From Zobellella maritima (lineage in GTDB: Bacteria > Pseudomonadota > Gammaproteobacteria > Enterobacterales > Aeromonadaceae): a DNA stretch of 64,000 bases. How positions within the stretch are numbered: the first letter of the stretch is position 1; each line of letters starts with the position of its first letter. Positions 9,117 through 22,585 of this stretch are shown piece after piece. The notes below the pieces were generated by a model. That model was not told where the DNA came from. It ran no database searches and was given only the letters and a program-made list of their open reading frames with translations. The DNA lies in assembly GCF_003075035.1 (NCBI RefSeq), contig NZ_QCZE01000005.1:1-64000 (forward strand). Direction: 5' to 3'. Position numbers and translations under genes: made by a program.

Positions 9117-10481
9117 TTACGGCTTCTTCTTCACAGGCCGGGGCCAATCTTTGATATGACGCTGACGCACCCTCGTTATCACCAGCTCGTTCTCTGCCAC
9201 GTCTTTGGTAACCGTGCTGCCGGCGCCCAGAGTGGCGTTCCTGCCAATACGCACCGGCGCCACAAGCTGGGTATCGGAGCCGACAAAGACACCATCCTCG
9301 ATCACCGTCTGGAACTTGTTTACCCCGTCGTAGTTGCAGGTGATGGTACCGGCGCCGATATTAACCTTGTCACCAATCTGGGCATCCCCCAGGTAGCTGA
9401 GGTGCCCGGCCTTGGAGCCGACCCCGAGCCGGGCCTTTTTCATCTCGACAAAATTCCCTACGTGGGCATCCTCGGCCAGCACGGCGCCGGGACGCAGACG
9501 GGCGAAGGGCCCGGCACTACTGGCGGTACCCAGCGCGGCCCCCTCGATGATGCTGTAGGGTTTGATCTCCGCATGATCGGCAATGGTGCAGTCTCTCAGG
9601 ATACAACCGGCACCGATTTTCACATGATTGCCCAGGCTCACCTGACCTTCGATGATCACGTTCACATCGATGGTCACCTCTTCTCCCACGGTAAGCTCAC
9701 CACGCAGATCGAAGCGAGCCGGATCCAGCAGAGTCACGCCGTTGCGCATCAGCCGGTCGGCCTGCATGGACTGATAGGCCCGCTCCAAGCCGGCCAGCTG
9801 TACCCTGTCATTGGCACCTTCCACCTCGGCGGTGGATTCGGGTTGCACTGTGGCAATCTTGCAGCCGTCGGCATGGGCCATGGCGAAGATATCGGTCAGG
9901 TAGTACTCGCCCTGGGCATTGTTGTTGTTCAGCCTGGCCAGCCAACGCTTGAGCTGGCCTGCCTCGGCGACCAGCACCCCGGTATTCACCTCATTGATGG
10001 CAAGTTGCTCAGGGCTGGCATCCTTCTGCTCGATAATGCCCACTACCTGGTTATTTTCTCGCACGATACGGCCATAGCCGGCAGGGTTGTCCAGCATGAC
10101 GGTCAGCAGGCCGATACCATCGGCCGGCTGGGCAGCCAGTAGCCGACGCAGGGTCTCGGGCTGCAGCAGAGGGGTATCGCCATAGAGCACCAACACCCGG
10201 TCGCTGTCGGCAATGTCCGGCAGGGCGACAGCCACCGCATGGCCGGTCCCCAGCTGCTCGGCCTGATGCACCCAGTTCAGGCCCGCTTCGTCGATACGGG
10301 CCTTGAGCTGCTCGGCACCATGGCCGTAAACCAGATGAATACCGTCCACCTCGCAGGCTTGAGCAGCCTCGATAACATGACCGACCATGGGCTTGCCCGC
10401 TACCGGATGCAATACCTTGGGCAAGGGTGAACGCATACGGGTCCCCTTGCCCGCCGCCAAAATAACTGCCTGTGTGTTCAT
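9117..10481 (-). CDS. glmU: bifunctional UDP-GlcNAc pyrophosphorylase / glucosamine-1-P acetyltransferase
   Basis: GlmU acetylates glucosamine-1-phosphate and then uridylates it to UDP-GlcNAc, the precursor of peptidoglycan and LPS. The N-terminal pyrophosphorylase domain (1-228) carries [18 protein letters not shown] and LYGDTPLL. The C-terminal half (about 250-454) is a left-handed beta-helix with hexapeptide repeats and the acetyltransferase segment [11 protein letters not shown]...HLSYLGDA. The length of 454 residues is close to the E. coli 456. The gene lies downstream of the atp operon terminator, so it needs its own promoter in 10482-10760. It precedes glmR and glmS on the same strand. 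Confidence 0.96.
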   Translation of the reverse strand: MNTQAVILAAGKGTRMRSPLPKVLHPVAGKPMVGHVIEAAQACEVDGIHLVYGHGAEQLKARIDEAGLNWVHQAEQLGTGHAVAVALPDIADSDRVLVLYGDTPLLQPETLRRLLAAQPADGIGLLTVMLDNPAGYGRIVRENNQVVGIIEQKDASPEQLAINEVNTGVLVAEAGQLKRWLARLNNNNAQGEYYLTDIFAMAHADGCKIATVQPESTAEVEGANDRVQLAGLERAYQSMQADRLMRNGVTLLDPARFDLRGELTVGEEVTIDVNVIIEGQVSLGNHVKIGAGCILRDCTIADHAEIKPYSIIEGAALGTASSAGPFARLRPGAVLAEDAHVGNFVEMKKARLGVGSKAGHLSYLGDAQIGDKVNIGAGTITCNYDGVNKFQTVIEDGVFVGSDTQLVAPVRIGRNATLGAGSTVTKDVAENELVITRVRQRHIKDWPRPVKKKP

Positions 10482-10539
10482 AAAATTAAGGATCCCGTTG
10501 ATAAAAAAGCGGCTCGCTTAAGCAATATATGGACTCTGT

Positions 10540-10676
10540 GCCAGGGCGAGAGAAGGAACAGTACGCAGACACGCCCTAAACCCATTCCTGGGGTCTCGGA
10601 AATGCCGAAATTGCAGAAGCATTTTTCAGCCCTGGCATTTCACGGTCGGCTTCACTGTTTCCTTCTTCCGCCCTGC
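10540..10676. repeat. 137-bp nested inverted-repeat element in glmU leader
   Basis: Imperfect 23-bp arms (10540-10562 and 10654-10676) pair as GCCAGGGCGAGAGAAGG.. with the complement of ..CCTTCTTCCGCCCTGC. Inside them a perfect 8-bp pair, GAAATGCC (10599-10606) and GGCATTTC (10634-10641), makes a second stem. The element sits between the atpC terminator and glmU. It may be a MITE-like insertion or a long mRNA leader structure. The remainder of the gap (10482-10805) holds no gene. Confidence 0.5.
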
Positions 10677-10760
10677 AGATATCGATGGTGCCCGACAAAA
10701 AAGAGCAGCCCGTCCGCAAAAGCGCCATGATAAAAAACTGCCGTTATTCTGATTTTTTTA

Positions 10761-10791
10761 TAAAAAAAAAGCGACCCTGAGGTCGCTTTTT
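10761..10791 (-). terminator. intrinsic terminator of the atp operon
   Basis: The stem GCGACC (10771-10776)/GGTCGC (10781-10786) with loop CTGA is extended by flanking A and T runs. On the minus strand it ends in nine Ts (10770-10762). It lies 15 bp past the atpC stop, the expected end of the atp transcript. Confidence 0.88.
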
Positions 10792-10805
10792 ACACCATAT
10801 AACTG

Positions 10806-11231
10806 TTACCGCACATTGTGCTTCAGCAGCTGCAGCACGCGCAGTTTCGCCATAGCCCGGGCCAGTTCGGCAGCCGCCTCTGCATAGTCCACATCATGTG
10901 AGGAATTCTGCAGCTTGGCTTCTGCCGCTTTTCTGGCTTCTTCGGCCTTGGCTTTATCCAGATCTTCGGCGCGAATCGCAGTGTCGGCCAAAACCATCAC
11001 ACTGCTGCCCTGCACTTCCAGCATGCCGCCGGAAATATACAGGACTTCTTGTTTACCGGCCTTGGTAACATATTGCACCAGGCCGGGACGGATAGCCGTC
11101 AACAAGGGGGCATGTCCGTAACGGATCCCCAATTCACCCTCAGAGCCGGACACAGTCACCGCGGTCACAGTGCCGGAGTACAAACGCTCTTCGGCACTGA
11201 CGATATCCAGGTGAAAGTTATACTCAGCCAT
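10806..11231 (-). CDS. atpC: ATP synthase F1 epsilon subunit
   Basis: The 141-residue epsilon subunit belongs to the central stalk and regulates ATP hydrolysis. The N-terminal beta-sandwich (about 1-88) shows the family pattern [28 protein letters not shown] and [10 protein letters not shown]. The C-terminal two-helix domain follows ([20 protein letters not shown]). It is the last gene of the operon, 18 bp after atpD. Confidence 0.96.
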   Translation of the reverse strand: MAEYNFHLDIVSAEERLYSGTVTAVTVSGSEGELGIRYGHAPLLTAIRPGLVQYVTKAGKQEVLYISGGMLEVQGSSVMVLADTAIRAEDLDKAKAEEARKAAEAKLQNSSHDVDYAEAAAELARAMAKLRVLQLLKHNVR

Positions 11232-11249
11232 CAGGTACTCCTTCGAGGC

Positions 11250-12671
<1,422 letters not shown>

Positions 12672-13532
12672 TTATACGGCACCTGCACCTGCAACTATTT
12701 CACTCAGCTCCTGGGTAATCGCAGCCTGACGGGCCTTGTTATACACCAGTTGCAGATCGTCTATCAGGTTGCCGGCATTGTCGGTGGCGGCCTTCATCGC
12801 GACCATCCGCGCCGCCTGTTCACTGGCCAGATTCTCTACCACACCCTGATACACCTGTGATTCCACAAAGCGTACCAGCAGCTTGTCCAGCAAAGATTTG
12901 GGATCCGGCTCATAGAGATAATCCCAGCTGTGACTGGCCACATTTTCTTCCGACGGCGGCAAAGGCAACAGTTGATCGACCTTGGGCTTCTGGACCATGG
13001 TGTTTTCAAACTTGTTGTACACCAGATACAGCCTGTCTATCTCACCCTTGTCGTACGCCTCCAGCATGACATTGACCGAGCCGATCAGCTCGGACAGGGA
13101 CGGACTGTCACCCAGCCCCGAGGCCTGGGCGATGACCTTACCGCCGTAGCGGTTGAAGAAACCTATCGCCTTGCTGCCGATAAGTCCCAGGTCGATACCC
13201 ACGCCCTTGTCAGACCATGCCTTCATGTCGGTGATGGCTTTCTTGAACAGGTTGATGTTCAGACCACCACAGAGGCCCCGATCGGTAGAGATGATAATGT
13301 ACCCGACGCGCTTGACCTCACGGTCTTCCAGATAGGGGTGCTTGTATTCCAAGTTCCCCTGCGCGACGTGGCCGATCACCTTGCGCATGGTTTCAGCGTA
13401 TGGACGGCTATGAGCCATGCGATCCTGCGCCTTGCGCATTTTCGACGCGGCCACCATCTCCATAGCGCCGGTGATCTTCTGAGTGTTTTTGACACTCCCG
13501 ATCTTGCTACGTATTTCTTTTGCGCCGGCCAT
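12672..13532 (-). CDS. atpG: ATP synthase F1 gamma subunit
   Basis: The 286-residue gamma subunit forms the rotor shaft. The N-terminal helix ([29 protein letters not shown]) and the C-terminal helix ([37 protein letters not shown]) match the family closely. The Rossmann-like middle part includes [13 protein letters not shown]. The gene is 33 bp upstream of atpD on the same strand. Confidence 0.97.
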   Translation of the reverse strand: MAGAKEIRSKIGSVKNTQKITGAMEMVAASKMRKAQDRMAHSRPYAETMRKVIGHVAQGNLEYKHPYLEDREVKRVGYIIISTDRGLCGGLNINLFKKAITDMKAWSDKGVGIDLGLIGSKAIGFFNRYGGKVIAQASGLGDSPSLSELIGSVNVMLEAYDKGEIDRLYLVYNKFENTMVQKPKVDQLLPLPPSEENVASHSWDYLYEPDPKSLLDKLLVRFVESQVYQGVVENLASEQAARMVAMKAATDNAGNLIDDLQLVYNKARQAAITQELSEIVAGAGAV

Positions 13533-13574
13533 CTCGCTTCTCCAATTCAGGTGGCAGCCTGAGCTGCCACATGG

Positions 13575-15116
13575 TTACCAGGACTGGGTAGCCTTGAAGC
13601 TATCCAGCAACGCCGTCAGCTTGGCTACAACGTCGTTGTTGTAGTCGGCAGACTTGTTGATTTCAGCCATCAACTCGGCGTGTTCTGAATCGGCATAAGC
13701 GAGCAGCGCGGCTTCGAACGTGGTGATGAGCTTGAGCTCAACATCGTCCAGATAGCCTTTTTCGGCGGCGAACAGCACCAGACCCTGTTCGGCGACGGAC
13801 ATGGGACGGTATTGCTGCTGTTTCATCAGCTCGGTCACTTTCTGACCATGGCTCAGCTGCTTGCGGGTAGACTCGTCCAGATCGGAAGAGAACTGGGCAA
13901 AGGCCGCCAGTTCGCGGTACTGGGCCAGAGCGGTACGGATACCACCGGACAGCTTCTTGACGATCTTGGTCTGCGCCGCGCCACCAACCCGGGATACGGA
14001 GATACCCGGATCAACTGCCGGGCGAATACCGGAGTTGAACAGTTCGGTGGTCAGGAAGATCTGGCCATCGGTAATGGAGATCACGTTGGTCGGTACGAAC
14101 GCGGACACGTCGCCGGCCTGGGTTTCGATGATCGGCAACGCGGTCAGAGAGCCGGTCTTGCCTTTCACTTCACCCTTGGTGAACTTCTCTACATAGTCGG
14201 CGGATACGCGGGACGCGCGCTCCAGCAGACGGGAGTGCAGATAGAAGACATCACCGGGATAGGCTTCACGTCCTGGCGGACGGCGCAGCAGCAGGGAGAT
14301 CTGACGGTAGGCAACGGCCTGCTTGGACAGGTCATCGTATACGATCAGGGCGTCTTCACCGCGGTCGCGGAAGAACTCACCCATGGCACAACCGGAGTAA
14401 GGCGCCAGGTATTGCAGGGCGGCAGACTCGGAGGCAGACGCTACAACCACAATGGTGTTGGCCAGGGCGCCGTGCTCTTCCAGCTTGCGGACCACGTTGG
14501 AAATGGTGGACGCCTTCTGGCCGATGGCCACGTACACACACTTAATACCGGAGTCTTTCTGGTTGATGATGGCGTCAACGGCCAGGGCGGTCTTACCTAC
14601 CTGACGGTCACCGATGATCAGCTCACGCTGGCCGCGACCGATGGGGATCATGGCATCAACGGCTTTATAACCGGTTTGTACCGGCTGATCGACCGACTGA
14701 CGATCGATAACGCCGGGCGCGATCACTTCTACCGGAGAAGATGATTCGGCGTTGATGGCACCCTTGCCGTCGATCGGCTCACCCAGGGTGTTGACCACAC
14801 GGCCCAGCAGGCTACGGCCTACCGGCACTTCCAGGATACGGCCGGTGGAGTGCACCTTCATGCCTTCGGCCAGGTCCGCATAAGGACCCATGACCACGGC
14901 ACCGACGGAGTCGCGCTCCAGGTTCAGCGCCAGGGCATAACGATTGCCCGGCAGTTCAATCATTTCACCTTGCATGATGTCAGCAAGGCCGTGAACACGG
15001 ATGATGCCATCGCTTACAGAGACGATGGTACCTTCGTTTCGTGCTTCACTGACAACATTGAATTGCTCGATACGCTGTTTAATCAGCTCGGCAATTTCAG
15101 TTGAATTCAGTTGCAT
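13575..15116 (-). CDS. atpA: ATP synthase F1 alpha subunit
   Basis: The 513-residue non-catalytic nucleotide-binding subunit has the same length as E. coli AtpA. The Walker A motif is GDRQVGKT (about 169-176), with IIGDRQ before it. The arginine-finger region [17 protein letters not shown] is present. It begins [19 protein letters not shown], the delta-contacting N-terminal helix. Confidence 0.98.
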   Translation of the reverse strand: MQLNSTEIAELIKQRIEQFNVVSEARNEGTIVSVSDGIIRVHGLADIMQGEMIELPGNRYALALNLERDSVGAVVMGPYADLAEGMKVHSTGRILEVPVGRSLLGRVVNTLGEPIDGKGAINAESSSPVEVIAPGVIDRQSVDQPVQTGYKAVDAMIPIGRGQRELIIGDRQVGKTALAVDAIINQKDSGIKCVYVAIGQKASTISNVVRKLEEHGALANTIVVVASASESAALQYLAPYSGCAMGEFFRDRGEDALIVYDDLSKQAVAYRQISLLLRRPPGREAYPGDVFYLHSRLLERASRVSADYVEKFTKGEVKGKTGSLTALPIIETQAGDVSAFVPTNVISITDGQIFLTTELFNSGIRPAVDPGISVSRVGGAAQTKIVKKLSGGIRTALAQYRELAAFAQFSSDLDESTRKQLSHGQKVTELMKQQQYRPMSVAEQGLVLFAAEKGYLDDVELKLITTFEAALLAYADSEHAELMAEINKSADYNNDVVAKLTALLDSFKATQSW

Positions 15117-15130
15117 GCTCTATTCCCCAA

Positions 15131-15661
15131 TCAAGATTGCAGCGTTTCAGCCAAGCGGGACAGTCTGCCCCGAACACTTCCGTCGATTACCATGTCACCG
15201 GCTTTGATGATGATGCCGGCCATCAGGGCTTTATCAACGCTGCAATTCAGCTTCACCTTGCGCTCCAGGCGCTTTTCAAGTGAGGCCTGAATCTTGGCCA
15301 CTTGTTGCTTGGTCAGTTTGGTTGCGGAGACCACATCGGCTTCCACTTCCCGGTCCAGCTCCGTCTTCATCGCGACGAATTCCTGTACCACCGCCGGCAA
15401 CACACTCAAGCGTCCGTTTGCAGCCATCGCCTTTATCAGGTTCTGGCCATGCTCATCGAGCTGTTCGCCACAGACAACCAAAAACACTTCGGCCATCTTT
15501 TCCGCGTTCAGATCGCTGCTGAGCACATGGGTCATGTCTTCGTTGCTCGCCACTTCGGCGGCAAAGCTCAACATCGACAACCAGTTCTCAACCGCTTTAT
15601 TCTCAACGGCAAAATCGAAAGCTGCTTTGGCATAGGGGCGAGCAATGGTTTTCATTTCCAT
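15131..15661 (-). CDS. atpH: ATP synthase F1 delta subunit
   Basis: The 176-residue delta subunit joins F1 to the peripheral stalk. It shows [14 protein letters not shown] at the N-terminus and the C-terminal [13 protein letters not shown] segment (here [21 protein letters not shown]). The start at 15661 has AAGGGA nine bases upstream; a second ATG lies two codons later. It is 14 bp before atpA. Confidence 0.95.
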   Translation of the reverse strand: MEMKTIARPYAKAAFDFAVENKAVENWLSMLSFAAEVASNEDMTHVLSSDLNAEKMAEVFLVVCGEQLDEHGQNLIKAMAANGRLSVLPAVVQEFVAMKTELDREVEADVVSATKLTKQQVAKIQASLEKRLERKVKLNCSVDKALMAGIIIKAGDMVIDGSVRGRLSRLAETLQS

Positions 15662-15674
15662 GGCTCTATGTCCC

Positions 15675-16145
15675 TTACAGTTCAGCTACTACTTTCTCAA
15701 CGATGTCGCTGTTGGCAGCGGCATCAATCTGACGCTCGAGGATCTTCTCTGCACCCACCAGGGCAAGAGCAGCAATCTGCTTACGCAGTTCCTCTTTGAC
15801 ACGGTTACGCTCAGCTTCAACTTCTGACTGGGCTTGTGCCAAAATCTTTTCACGCTCGGCCTGGGCTTCACGCGTAGCATCCTCGATGATCTGGGCCTTA
15901 CGCTTGTTGGCCTGCTCAACAATTTGAGCGGACTGCAGCTTGGCTTCCTTCAGCTGTTCGGTTGCATTGTTTTGCGCCAGGGCCAGATCTTTCTTGGCTC
16001 TTTCAGCCGAGGACAGGCCTTCGGCAATTTCTTTCTGGCGGCTTTCAATGGCAGCCATGATCGGCGGCCATACAAACTTCATGCAGAACCAAACGAACAG
16101 GATAAACGCGATCGTTTGACCGAGGATTGTTGCGTTCATGTTCAT
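15675..16145 (-). CDS. atpF: ATP synthase Fo b subunit
   Basis: The 156-residue peripheral stalk subunit equals the E. coli length. One N-terminal membrane segment (about 5-26, [21 protein letters not shown]) is followed by a long charged coiled coil rich in Ala, Glu, Lys and Arg that dimerises and reaches delta. AGGAGAG lies ahead of the start. The gene is 13 bp before atpH. Confidence 0.96.
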   Translation of the reverse strand: MNMNATILGQTIAFILFVWFCMKFVWPPIMAAIESRQKEIAEGLSSAERAKKDLALAQNNATEQLKEAKLQSAQIVEQANKRKAQIIEDATREAQAEREKILAQAQSEVEAERNRVKEELRKQIAALALVGAEKILERQIDAAANSDIVEKVVAEL

Positions 16146-16194
16146 CGCAACTCTCCTTTAAAATGGTTAGCAGACTGATTGATATACCGGGCCA

Positions 16195-16458
<264 letters not shown>

Positions 16459-16482
16459 TTAATGTATTGTTATCTTTTTTGA

Positions 16483-17663
<1,181 letters not shown>

Positions 17664-17742
17664 AACAACTCCTGACACAGTTAGGGGCCCGCTGACTACG
17701 CCCAAACAGAGTAGCCAGATAAGCCCCAAAAAAGCAGGTCAA

Positions 17743-17770
17743 ATTATACCCGTGCATGGCGCAAATGCAA
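17743..17770 (-). promoter_or_regulatory. probable atp operon promoter
   Basis: On the minus strand TTGCAT (17770-17765), a 16-bp spacer and TATAAT (17748-17743) give a near-consensus sigma70 promoter. Transcription would start near 17736, leaving about 73 nt before atpI GTG 17663. The -10 is perfect; the -35 has two mismatches. Confidence 0.6.
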
Positions 17771-17857
17771 TTGCAGTAAATCCTTATTTTGCGCGGTTTC
17801 CGGTGATTTTTTTGACTATGATAGATAAGTGAAAGTGATCAAATTATTACTACAAAA

Positions 17858-18763
17858 TCAGGTGGCGGACTTGTCATCCACACCGAGGATGCTTGTTATT
17901 TTATCAAGCTCATTCAATGAGTTATAGGATATAACGAGCTTCCCCTTATTCTTGTTTGTTGATTTTATTTCAACCTTTGTACCGATTTTTTCAAAAATAG
18001 CCTGCTCAATCTGGCTGATTAGCGGGGACTTGGCCCGAGATACCGGGGCATTTTTTGGTGTAATCGTCTGTTTGACCAGTTTTTCGGTTTCCCGCACGGT
18101 CAAACCGCGCTGGGCAACCTTGAGCGCCAGCGCCGACTGCAACTCGCCTTCCACCGCCAGCAGGGCACGGGCATGGCCCATTTCCAGATCGCCGTGCTCG
18201 ACCAATCGCTTGACGTCGTCATTGAGCAGATTCAGTCTCAGCAGATTGGTGACCGTGCTGCGGCTTTTGCCCACCGCCTCGGCCACCGTCTGATGGGTAA
18301 AGGAAAACTCCTCGATCAGCCGGGCCAGGGCCTGGGCTTCTTCGATGGCATTGAGATCTTCGCGCTGGATATTCTCGATAAGGCCAATAGCCATGGCCTG
18401 GGTATCATCGGCGTCCTTGAGCAAACAAGGCACCCTGCTCAGTCCGGCCAGACGGGCCGCCCGCCAACGGCGTTCGCCGGCCAGAATTTCGTAGCCGCCG
18501 CTTTCCAGGCTGCGCACCACTATAGGCTGAATGATACCCTGTTGCCGGATGGAAGCAGCCAGCTCTTCCAGCGCCTGTTGGGACATGTCCTTGCGTGGCT
18601 GATATTTGCCCGGCTGGAGCTTGCCCAGCTCCAGGCTGAGTAAGTCCCCACTCACTCCATCCCGGGAGAGGATCTCGGCCTGCTGATGCCGCTGGTTGGC
18701 TGCCGAGCTGGTGCTAAGCAGGGCATCCAGCCCCTTGCCGAGGCCGCGTCGTTTAATGGTCAT
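17858..18763 (-). CDS. parB: chromosome partitioning protein ParB
   Basis: ParB binds parS and spreads along DNA as a CTP-dependent clamp. This 301-residue protein starts with the RGLGKGLDALL motif, has the CTPase segment AGERRWRAARLAGL (about 95-108) and a helix-turn-helix around QTVAEAVGKSRSTVTNLLRL. The C-terminal dimerisation domain follows. It overlaps parA by 4 nt (ATGA). A perfect parS lies at 41362-41377. Confidence 0.96.
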   Translation of the reverse strand: MTIKRRGLGKGLDALLSTSSAANQRHQQAEILSRDGVSGDLLSLELGKLQPGKYQPRKDMSQQALEELAASIRQQGIIQPIVVRSLESGGYEILAGERRWRAARLAGLSRVPCLLKDADDTQAMAIGLIENIQREDLNAIEEAQALARLIEEFSFTHQTVAEAVGKSRSTVTNLLRLNLLNDDVKRLVEHGDLEMGHARALLAVEGELQSALALKVAQRGLTVRETEKLVKQTITPKNAPVSRAKSPLISQIEQAIFEKIGTKVEIKSTNKNKGKLVISYNSLNELDKITSILGVDDKSAT

Positions 18764-19563
18764 ACTGTATGTTCCGCATTGTCGGTGGCTATTGCTTGAT
18801 GCTCGCTCCGTCTCAGCATTTCTCCCGCCAGAGCCAGATAGGCCTTCGCGCCCAACGAAGTCTTGTCGTAATACATGGCAGGCGAACCAAAGCTGGGCGC
18901 CTCGGCCAAGCGCACATTACGCGGGATAACGGTGCGATAAACCTTGTCGCCGAAATGCCCTTTTAGCTGATCGGACACCTCATTGGACAGGCGGTTGCGG
19001 TGATCGAACATGGTACGCAGTATGCCTTCGATCTTCAGGTTGGGATTAACCACAGCTGCCAGTTTGCTGATGGTATCCACCAGGGCGGTCAGCCCTTCGA
19101 GGGCAAAGTATTCACACTGCATGGGGACCAACACCGAATCTGCCGCCGACATGGCATTGACCGTCAGCAGGTTCAGCGAGGGAGGGCAATCGATAAAGAT
19201 ATAATCGTACTGATCCCGTACGGTTGCCAGGGCGGTCCGCAGGCGGACTTCGCGAGCAAATACCTCCATCAGTCTGATTTCGGCGGCAGTCACATCACCG
19301 TTGGCGGCAATCAGGTGATAGCCGCCACTGGTTTCCCGCTCCAGCACCTGTTCCACCGGCAATTCGTCCACCAGTAAATCGTAAGCCGTGCTGGCAACCT
19401 GATATTTGTCGACACCGCTGGCCATGGTGGCATTGCCCTGGGGGTCCAGGTCGATGACCAGCACCTTGCGCTGGGTGGCCGCCATGGATGCCGCCAGGTT
19501 GATACAGGTTGTAGTTTTACCTACACCGCCTTTCTGATTGGCAATGGCAATGACTTTTCCCAC
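18760..19563 (-). CDS. parA: chromosome partitioning ATPase ParA (Soj)
   Basis: This 267-residue deviant Walker ATPase drives origin segregation with ParB. Walker A is KGGVGKTT (about 11-18). The A' motif is VLVIDLDPQGN and the B motif is YIFIDCPPSL. Chromosomal ParA proteins of this length lack the N-terminal HTH of plasmid ParA. It is 9 bp after rsmG on the same strand, the usual origin-proximal arrangement. Confidence 0.97.
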   Translation of the reverse strand: MGKVIAIANQKGGVGKTTTCINLAASMAATQRKVLVIDLDPQGNATMASGVDKYQVASTAYDLLVDELPVEQVLERETSGGYHLIAANGDVTAAEIRLMEVFAREVRLRTALATVRDQYDYIFIDCPPSLNLLTVNAMSAADSVLVPMQCEYFALEGLTALVDTISKLAAVVNPNLKIEGILRTMFDHRNRLSNEVSDQLKGHFGDKVYRTVIPRNVRLAEAPSFGSPAMYYDKTSLGAKAYLALAGEMLRRSEHQAIATDNAEHTV

Positions 19564-19572
19564 CGAAAACCC

Positions 19573-20196
19573 CTAATGACTGGTTTGTTTAATGACCACC
19601 AGGTGGCGGTCCCCTTCTTGTTCGGGTACGGTCAACGGATAGACCCGCTGCAATTCAAGGTGAGCCGGCAAGGTTGCCAGTTCCTGCTCCGGATATTGTC
19701 CCTTCAGCGCCAGGAACCGACCGTCGGCCGTCGGCAGATGACCACACCAGCCGAGCATATCGTCGAGGGAAGCAAAGGCTCGACTGATAACACCGTCGAA
19801 TTTCTGCTCCGGATGAAAGTCCTCCACCCGGCTTTGCACTGCCTCGACATTGGCCAGGCCCAGGTGATGTACTGCCATGCGGATAAAACGGATGCGTTTG
19901 CCCAGGCTGTCGAGCAACACAAACTGTTTGTCCGGGTTGATGATCGCCAGCGGCAAACCTGGCAGGCCGGGACCGGTCCCCACATCGATAAAGCGCTGCC
20001 CCTGAAGGTAAGGGCTCACTACCAGGCTGTCCATAATATGGCGGACCAGCATGGCATCCGGATCCCGTACCGAGGTGAGATTATAGGCCTTGTTCCATTT
20101 ATTCAACAAAGCAACCAGTTCAACCAGTTGTTCAGCCTGAGCCTGGCTGACCCGCAGCCCTGCCTGGGCCAGCAACTGCAGCAATCGTTCGAGCAT
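19573..20196 (-). CDS. rsmG: 16S rRNA (guanine527-N7)-methyltransferase
   Basis: RsmG methylates G527 of 16S rRNA using SAM. The 207-residue protein has the SAM-binding motif [15 protein letters not shown], followed by [10 protein letters not shown] and [11 protein letters not shown], typical of the GidB family (E. coli 207 residues). It lies 8 bp after mnmG on the same strand, as in E. coli. Confidence 0.96.
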   Translation of the reverse strand: MLERLLQLLAQAGLRVSQAQAEQLVELVALLNKWNKAYNLTSVRDPDAMLVRHIMDSLVVSPYLQGQRFIDVGTGPGLPGLPLAIINPDKQFVLLDSLGKRIRFIRMAVHHLGLANVEAVQSRVEDFHPEQKFDGVISRAFASLDDMLGWCGHLPTADGRFLALKGQYPEQELATLPAHLELQRVYPLTVPEQEGDRHLVVIKQTSH

Positions 20197-20204
20197 ATAA
20201 GTCC

Positions 20205-22094
20205 TTAAGCCGACTTGCGCAGCAAGCCGCGTTTTTTCAGGTTAACCAGCAACAGCGAGATGGCCGCCGGGGTGACGCCAGAGATGCGCGAGGCCTGTCC
20301 CAGGGTTTCGGGTTTGGCCTGATTTAGCTTGGCGATCACCTCGTTGGACAGGCCGGATACTTCGTTGTAATCCAGATCAAGCGGCAGTCGGGTATGTTCG
20401 TTGCGCAGCTGCTTTTCAATTTCATCCCGCTGACGTTCGATGTAACCGGCATATTTTATCTGAATCTCCACCTGTTCGGCCGCCTGTTCGTGAGCCAGGC
20501 CCGGGCCCAGCTCGGACACAGCCATCAACCGACGATAATCCACTTCGGGGCGACGCAATAATTCTTCCAGGCTGTGCTCCCGGCCAAGCGGGGTCTTGAG
20601 AATACCGTTGAGGGCATCGGCTGCCAGATGTCTTGGATTTACCCAGGTTTCCTTTAGTCGCTGTTTTTCCTGCTCGATCTTTTCCAGCTTGTCACTGAAC
20701 AGCGTCCAGCGACGATCGTCGATCAGGCCCAGCTTGCGGCCTGCTTCGGTCAGCCGCAGATCGGCATTGTCTTCACGAAGCAGCAAGCGGTATTCAGCGC
20801 GGCTGGTAAACATGCGATAGGGCTCCTGGGTACCCAGGGTAGACAGATCGTCCATCATCACGCCCATATAGGCCTGATCTCGACGGGGAGACCAGGCCTC
20901 CTTGTCGAAAGCGCGCAAGGCGGCGTTGGTGCCTGCCAGCAACCCCTGGGCGCCGGCTTCCTCGTAGCCGGTGGTACCGTTGATCTGCCCGGCGAAGAAC
21001 AGGTTATGCAGGCACTTGTTTTCCATGTTGGACTTCAGATCCCGGGGATCGAAATAATCATATTCGATGGCATAACCGGGGCGAACAATATGGGCTTGCT
21101 CGAATCCCTTTATCGAGCGGACAACTGCCACCTGCACGTCGTAGGGCAAGCTGGTTGAGATCCCGTTCGGATACAACTCGTTGCTGGTCAGGCCTTCCGG
21201 CTCGACAAAGATCTGGTGAGAGATCTTGTCGGCGAAACGCATGATCTTATCTTCGATCGACGGGCAATAGCGCGGGCCGATCCCTTCGATCACCCCGGCA
21301 TACATGGGGCTACGATCCAGATTCTGGCGGATCACCTCATGGGTTTGTTCGTTGGTGTGGGTGATATAACAGGGCACCTGGCGGGGTTGATCCTGCCGGC
21401 TGCCGATAAACGAAAATACCGGTGTCGGATCATCTCCCGGCTGCGGCTGCATCACCGAGAAGTCCACACTGCGGGCATCGATCCTCGGGGGGGTTCCGGT
21501 TTTCAGTCGATCGATCCGCAAGGGTAATTCGCGTAATCGCTGTGCCAGGGCTATCGAGGGAGGATCCCCGGCACGCCCGCCCTGAAAGTTATCCATGCCG
21601 ATATGGATCCGGCCGTTGAGGAAAGTGCCGACGGTCAATACCACTGACTTGGCCCGGAATCTGAGTCCGGCCTGGGTGATCACGCCAACCACAGTATCGC
21701 CTTCCAGCATGAGATCATCACAGGCTTGCTGAAAGATTTTCAGATTGGGTTGGTTTTCCAACAAGGTTCTGACAGCGGCTTTGTACAACTGACGATCCGC
21801 CTGGGCCCGGGTTGCCCTGACGGCCGGGCCCTTGGATGCATTGAGGGTCCTGAACTGAATACCCGCACGGTCGGCGGCGATAGCCATGACACCACCCAGG
21901 GCATCGATTTCCTTGACCAGATGACCCTTGCCGATGCCCCCTATTGCCGGATTGCATGACATCTGCCCCAAGGTATCTATGTTATGGGTCAGCAAAAGGG
22001 TATTGGCACCCATACGTGCAGCAGCGGTCGCTGCTTCGGTGCCGGCATGTCCGCCACCTACCACAATTACGTCAAACCATTCTTCATATTGCAT
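20205..22094 (-). CDS. mnmG: tRNA uridine-5-carboxymethylaminomethyl modification enzyme MnmG (GidA)
   Basis: With MnmE, MnmG modifies the wobble uridine of several tRNAs. The FAD-binding motif [12 protein letters not shown] lies near residue 10, with [17 protein letters not shown] and [15 protein letters not shown] downstream. The start is ATG 22094 ([15 protein letters not shown]), giving 629 residues, identical in length to the E. coli protein. A longer frame to 22145 enters oriC and is rejected. Its 5' end borders the origin's GATC-rich region. Confidence 0.97.
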   Translation of the reverse strand: MQYEEWFDVIVVGGGHAGTEAATAAARMGANTLLLTHNIDTLGQMSCNPAIGGIGKGHLVKEIDALGGVMAIAADRAGIQFRTLNASKGPAVRATRAQADRQLYKAAVRTLLENQPNLKIFQQACDDLMLEGDTVVGVITQAGLRFRAKSVVLTVGTFLNGRIHIGMDNFQGGRAGDPPSIALAQRLRELPLRIDRLKTGTPPRIDARSVDFSVMQPQPGDDPTPVFSFIGSRQDQPRQVPCYITHTNEQTHEVIRQNLDRSPMYAGVIEGIGPRYCPSIEDKIMRFADKISHQIFVEPEGLTSNELYPNGISTSLPYDVQVAVVRSIKGFEQAHIVRPGYAIEYDYFDPRDLKSNMENKCLHNLFFAGQINGTTGYEEAGAQGLLAGTNAALRAFDKEAWSPRRDQAYMGVMMDDLSTLGTQEPYRMFTSRAEYRLLLREDNADLRLTEAGRKLGLIDDRRWTLFSDKLEKIEQEKQRLKETWVNPRHLAADALNGILKTPLGREHSLEELLRRPEVDYRRLMAVSELGPGLAHEQAAEQVEIQIKYAGYIERQRDEIEKQLRNEHTRLPLDLDYNEVSGLSNEVIAKLNQAKPETLGQASRISGVTPAAISLLLVNLKKRGLLRKSA

Positions 22095-22159
22095 AACAAA
22101 TACTCTTGAAACGTGCAGTCTGTTGGATCCCGAAGGGCGGATCATTTTAGCCGTTTTGC

Positions 22160-22520
22160 GGCAAGGATGGAAACGAGATCAAGAGAGGATCACCCGATCC
22201 TATTAGATCTTAGATCTCTAGATCGATCTTCTGTTGGATCTATTATTAGTGTCATCCAGATCTGTTAATAACCGATTTTTGATCAGCAAGATCATGCGGT
22301 TAGTAACGATCAATTGATGTGGAAAAAGGGCCGGGTACCCGGGTAAAGCCGGTGTTTAACCTGCCATGTTATCAACAGGCAGTGGCTGGTATTAAAACAA
22401 TTAATAGGATAACTATAGGTTTATAACCGGTTTATAGGGTAGTTATTAACAAGAGGTGGAGGAGGAGGCGGGTTTTAATGAATTGTTAATTCGTCAGGAT
22501 CTGTTGATAACTTGGTGGAA
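22160..22520. other. oriC: chromosomal replication origin oriC
   Basis: The gap between mnmG and mioC carries the marks of an enterobacterial-type origin. Twelve GATC sites lie between 22177 and 22311, several in A/T-rich 13-mer-like repeats (22196-22245) next to mnmG, as in the E. coli unwinding element. Four DnaA-box-like nonamers follow the forms TTATCAACA and TTATTAACA: 22263-22271 (-), 22369-22377 (+), 22443-22451 (+) and 22502-22510 (-). No TTATCCACA or TTATACACA was seen. The flanking order mnmG-oriC-mioC matches E. coli, with mioC transcribed toward the origin. Outer borders are approximate. Confidence 0.88.
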
Positions 22521-22585
22521 AGAAATTGACGGGGCCTGGGATCTTCTGATAGCCAGGCCCTGGATCTGGGCCGCACTCGCGGGAT

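Noticed and set aside
9156-10142. Plus-strand open frame opposite glmU
   Set aside because: It arises from the codon bias of glmU. Its His/Gly/Gln-rich product has no recognisable domain.
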